NCBI GenBank assembly: GCA_964370795.1
Contig: CAYJME010000174.1
Location: 1-7,223, forward strand
DNA: 7,223 nucleotides
DNA from: JAHFOW01 sp964370795
GTDB taxonomy: Bacteria; Planctomycetota; Brocadiia; Brocadiales; Brocadiaceae
Direction: 5' to 3'
Part shown: one piece after another, positions 6,459 through 7,223 of the stretch
Numbering within the stretch: the stretch's first letter is position 1
Layout: every line of letters begins with the position of its first letter
Made by a program: the position numbers and the translations under genes
Notes under the pieces: generated by a model
What the model saw: only the letters and a program-made list of their open reading frames with translations
Told to the model about the DNA's origin: nothing
Database searches by the model: none

Positions 6459-7035
6459 GAATAAAAGTGATCATCTTTTTGATACCCCGACAAACGGCTT
6501 GTACTGATACCGTAGCACCCGTGATCTTAATGATATCTTTATTCGTAGAGAGGGGGGCTTTTAAGGACTTACCTTCGAATTGCTTAAGGAACCTCTTTCG
6601 GCTGACCTCATGCCCACGGCTTTCTCTATAAATCATCACAGCTATATCAAGAATCTTTCCCTCATTATTTGTGCTGAGAATCCACGTAATCGGGTGAAAA
6701 CAACCCATCTCCTCGGTAATAATAGCATATCGGTCTATCACGTTTCCCTTTTTACCAATATAGACCTGAAAGGTTGTTTCTATATCCGGTCTTTTCAATA
6801 ATCCCTTGAAATATTCTAGCCCTTCAGGGGTAAGGGTAAGAATCTCAGATTCGACCTTATCGCAACCGTCAAAAACCTTTGCGATGGCATCCTCTTCTTC
6901 CAGAAAGACCTGAAGCTTGTAGTTTTCTGGAGGTTCCTCTCCTTCAAGCAGAGATTGTCCTGAAGATAGGCCTGAAAAAAAGGTAAAGACCCACAGTAAA
7001 AGTATTAAAGGGAAATATCTTTTAATAATAACCAC
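6352..7035 (-). CDS. Exported FMN-binding domain protein
   Basis: A 227-codon frame with an N-terminal signal peptide or anchor (YFPLILLLWVFTFFSGLSSG). An FMN-binding domain of the NqrC/NosR type follows: 'VMIYRESRGHEVSRKRFLKQFEGK' in two conserved parts (133-144 and 145-156) and the flavin attachment motif 'TGATVS' (172-177). By family precedent FMN would be linked to Thr175. Such domains carry electrons on the outer face of the membrane. The domain should end near residue 197. The last 30 codons are an out-of-frame reading of the ApbE-like region and look unnatural. The start is GTG; in-frame codons above it reach a stop at once. AGGAG lies 13 nt upstream, a long spacing. It is the first gene of the group and is followed by the ApbE-like and thioredoxin genes. 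Confidence 0.8.
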   Translation of the reverse strand: MVIIKRYFPLILLLWVFTFFSGLSSGQSLLEGEEPPENYKLQVFLEEEDAIAKVFDGCDKVESEILTLTPEGLEYFKGLLKRPDIETTFQVYIGKKGNVIDRYAIITEEMGCFHPITWILSTNNEGKILDIAVMIYRESRGHEVSRKRFLKQFEGKSLKAPLSTNKDIIKITGATVSVQAVCRGIKKMITFIHEFYIKKTYISKKFLESWNSPPGKRRLCNRFFAFG

Positions 7036-7155
7036 AGTTTTTTATAAACTCCTTATATTTTTATAGGGGGTAGAATGTCGTTAGGCCGAGAGATGCCTCT
7101 TTTATAGTATTACTCTGTAAAAACTTCTTTTTTTTGTAAGTTTTTCACAACCCTC

Positions 7156-7176
7156 TTCCCCCCTTTGTTAAGGGGG
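7156..7176. repeat. Short palindromic intergenic repeat
   Basis: CCCCCTT (7159-7165) and AAGGGGG (7170-7176) form a perfect 7-bp stem with a TGTT loop. A related half, 'ATCCCCCTTAGTAAAG', follows at 7188-7202. C-rich and G-rich palindromes of this wording are common as dispersed intergenic repeats, from memory. It lies about 120 nt above the first gene and shows no promoter elements that I trust. Confidence 0.5.
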
Positions 7177-7223
7177 AAACTCTGAAATCCCCCTTAGTAA
7201 AGCTTGCTATAATGGAGAAAGTA

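Noticed and set aside
7036..7140. Promoter for the FMN-binding gene (TATAAA at 7101-7106 with TTTACA at 7116-7121)
   Set aside because: The spacing between the two boxes is only 9 bp, and the region is so AT-rich that such matches are expected by chance.

Overview
The window most likely comes from an anammox planctomycete (Brocadia/Kuenenia/Jettenia-like). The main evidence is an exported protein that joins a two-domain multicopper oxidase to an octaheme hydroxylamine-oxidoreductase (HAO)-like cytochrome c, encoded directly after an encapsulin shell protein that also carries a signal peptide. From general knowledge, anammox bacteria are reported to have encapsulins paired with a 'NIR-HAO' fusion cargo, and they are rich in HAO paralogues. 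The assignment is by recognition; no search was run.

All genes are on the minus strand, so the transcriptional order runs from high to low coordinates. (1) 7223-7036: a short non-coding stretch with a palindromic intergenic repeat. (2) 7035-5991: an exported FMN-binding-domain protein whose 3' end overlaps, in another frame, a half-length and degenerate ApbE-like (flavin transferase) frame. (3) 5950-5429: an exported TlpA/ResA-type thioredoxin. (4) 5428-5227: a gap with a perfect TATAAT and a strong ribosome binding site. (5) 5226-4219: the encapsulin shell. (6) 4218-4088: a spacer with a 9-bp perfect inverted repeat. (7) 4087-1583: the multicopper oxidase/octaheme fusion, the probable cargo. 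(8) 1547-83: the decayed remains of a large MalT-like ATPase/BTAD transcriptional regulator, starting only 35 bp after the cargo gene. (9) 82-1: another palindromic repeat.

How the parts may work together (inference): shell and cargo are both sent across a membrane by Sec-type signal peptides. The compartment would therefore assemble outside the cytoplasm, plausibly in the anammoxosome, where cytochrome c is also matured. The thioredoxin could keep heme-binding cysteines or shell cysteines reduced. The FMN-binding protein could be an electron carrier on the same side of the membrane. The copper ligands in the first half of the cargo are those of a four-copper laccase-like enzyme rather than of NirK nitrite reductase. 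The chemistry inside the shell, whether O2, NO or hydroxylamine handling, is therefore open.
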